Below, piece after piece: positions 61,899 to 64,000 of a DNA stretch of 64,000 nt. Position numbers and translations under genes: made by a program. The stretch is from Antitrichia curtipendula. Lineage: Eukaryota > Streptophyta > Bryopsida > Hypnales > Leucodontaceae. Position 1 is the stretch's first letter. Each line of letters starts with the position of its first letter. The notes under the pieces are model-generated. The model was not told the DNA's origin. It did not search any database and worked only from the letters and a program-made list of their open reading frames with translations. Location of the stretch: assembly GCA_951230915.1 (NCBI GenBank), contig OX579640.1:8080981-8144980 (forward strand). The letters are read 5' to 3'.

Positions 61899-64000
61899 GA
61901 CTGCGAAATTGCAAAAAAATCGCCAAATACGGTTTCTTGGAGCATGAGATGAAGGCAGTAGGCGCCAAGGTGTTCTCACCAGTTAGGTAAAACAGTTCAG
62001 TCGAGTGACAACCAAATCAGCAGAAACGAAATGCTTGCACCTGAAACCCTAGCAATTCCGCAATGAACGGTATCCGCAGCCAAAATCCAATAGAACGGAT
62101 TCCAAATCACTACACGCTCCCTCTCATCATACTCATTCAATTGCACCAGCTTCACACGAAGAGTACCAGAGCGGAAACAACGCCTAAAATTCAAGATTCA
62201 AATTCCCTTCGATCCAATCCCCGCAAAGCCTCATCCCCTGCCGAAAGAAATACTCGAACAACTCTGATCCCTAATTACAAATGCCTACTACTCGACAGTT
62301 CATCTCTTCGTACTCACTCCCAAGTACGACAAACCACCGAAAAATAAATGCCACCAGCACTATTGTCCTCCAATAATGCAAACCAAACTCATCACCGGAT
62401 CAAATGCAGGTTACTCCTCTCCTTCACAGTAAGCAATTCGTACAACGTCCGACAAACCTGCGCAACTCGCCCCGAGCAGGAGTCTTTGAAGACCATACGA
62501 AGTGTAACAAAGATTTACAGAATTTATGTCAACCGAAGCGCAACAAATCATGGACTAAGTCACTCACACTAAGCTCAAATTGAACTCGTAAATGCAGGAT
62601 GATTTGAGCTTAAAAAAAACTACCTGTCCCTCTAATGGCTGTGCAGGTTGAGTTTATCCGTCGATTGTGGCTCCGGATGTGGAAATGGTGGCAGCCTACG
62701 AAGGCGGAGATCTGCGCGTGGGAGGATTCGGAGTGAACAGAACAAGATCGTGGACTCTGAGAGACTCTGTTCCTGTATCCCTGCTGGCTCGCTTCTCCAG
62801 TAAGGTCCCTTGGGTGTGAATATACTCTCCTGTCACCAATTAAAGTCAAAAGTAGCTTTTATTACACGTACAATAGCAAAGTTAGTTAGTGGGTTTGACA
62901 TAAATTTACTGTTATTTTTCAAAAATGATTATCACATGGTATCACTTAATTGGTCAAGTGAATAGTTGTGTGTAAAAACTGTTGGGCAATAAAGGTGCCA
63001 AACTCGCCACTGTACATTTGATTCACAGTCAAATAATTGTGTTCACAGTGAAAAGTAAATTAACTTCATTCAGTTTTCTTTTAGCCTGTAACAAAACAAA
63101 GTGTTCTCCAAAATTGACAATTTCAGAAAAATCACCATACAATACTATTTGGGAGAAATATTCTGGAATTTATATATGAATCAAAGTGGTAGATTTTGAA
63201 TTTTAGGTTCCATCCATATAGTTAGATTCACCAATGCTATCACCAGTATTTTTTTTATAAATTTCAAAAAGGAAATTCCAAAGTTCCTTCTAAATTTGAT
63301 TACAAGCAAAATATTATTATTTTTTGAGTAAAATTTGTTGGAATGGATTTGAAATGAAGTTCTTTGATAAGTGATTTTTCAAAACTTTTGTGTTCTCTAA
63401 ATCTATGATTCAGTTTTGCAAATCCAGTTTTGAACTGGAGTCAATGCAATTTGGGCTTGGTCAACCACTTGACATGTTTTTATATTTGTAATTTAGCTTA
63501 TGGACAACATTTGCAATTTTTTATCATTCCAATCAAGCTCAAAGTTGACATTATTCAGTGGATTAAGAGGTATCACAAACCAATATATATATGATCTTTC
63601 AAGTATTGGTACTTCAAGTGTCATTTGAGAGGGTTGAGAGTATCAATTTGGTATCTCTAATATCAAAAAGCCAAGCAATCACTAAAATGTTTTTGACATT
63701 TTTTTTGCACTTGATTTTTGACATTGTTTTTGTATGTAAAGTGTCAAAAAATAGGATGCTATAAATTTGATACCATTTTAAAGGATGAAGTATAAAAAAA
63801 AGATCTTTTTTACATCTAAATGTTAAAATTTTATATTGTCAATAAAAAATTCAAAAATAATATTAAAAAATATGGAAATGAATGTAAAAAAAATGTAAAA
63901 AAAAATTAAAAAAATTAAAAAAAATAGTAATGAAAAAAAGTGTAGAAAATGACTCAAAGGACTCAAAATGGTAATCAAAAGTTAATATTGACTAGTAATT
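61899..64000. other. ArfGAP upstream region and AT-rich flank
   Basis: 61899 to about 62850 is moderately GC-rich and probably holds the ArfGAP 5' UTR, possibly with a 5' UTR intron, and promoter. From 62850 to the window end the DNA is AT-rich with homopolymer runs. I see no gene there. Confidence 0.5.

Overview
This window is nuclear DNA from a land plant. It has spliceosomal introns with GT/AG ends and clear plant orthologues: a SWI3D-type chromatin subunit, the RH35/DDX41 DEAD-box helicase, a cytochrome b561, and an AGD3/VAN3-type ArfGAP. It also has plant-style transposons (CACTA and Stowaway families). Two NB-ARC-LRR receptors carry N-terminal caspase-like domains, one of them followed by an alpha/beta-hydrolase-like domain. 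Hydrolase-NLRs are known from liverworts, so a non-seed plant, probably a bryophyte, is the best guess. The species cannot be fixed from the sequence.

Layout. 1-5695 (+): 5'-truncated SWI3D-like gene. 8932-11731 (-): cytochrome b561. 11732-23743: gene-poor AT-rich DNA with a complete 2.27-kb CACTA-type element and several foldback repeats. 23744-25573 (+): intronless RH35 helicase. 27789-51589: the accessory cluster. 54435-61898 (-): 19-exon ArfGAP. 61899-64000: AT-rich flank.

The 24-kb cluster is the notable part. It holds, in order: NLR1 (+, pseudo-caspase, pseudo-hydrolase, NB-ARC, LRR, ARM repeats, Cys/His tail); two tandem intronless genes (-) whose N-terminal ~240 residues read like a gasdermin pore-forming domain followed by an acidic tail; and NLR2 (-, caspase-like domain with an intact His/Cys dyad, NB-ARC, LRR, ARM, Cys/His tail). 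In animals, fungi and bacteria, gasdermins are released by proteolysis, often by caspase-like enzymes linked to sensors. A plant locus with a caspase-NLR next to gasdermin-like genes would be an intact sensor, protease and pore module for regulated cell death. The gene structures are well supported. The gasdermin assignment is by-eye homology, and the functional link is inference.

The two NLRs differ at only 9 of 207 residues across the linker and LRR region but are much more divergent on both sides. This points to recent gene conversion of the part that usually diverges fastest.
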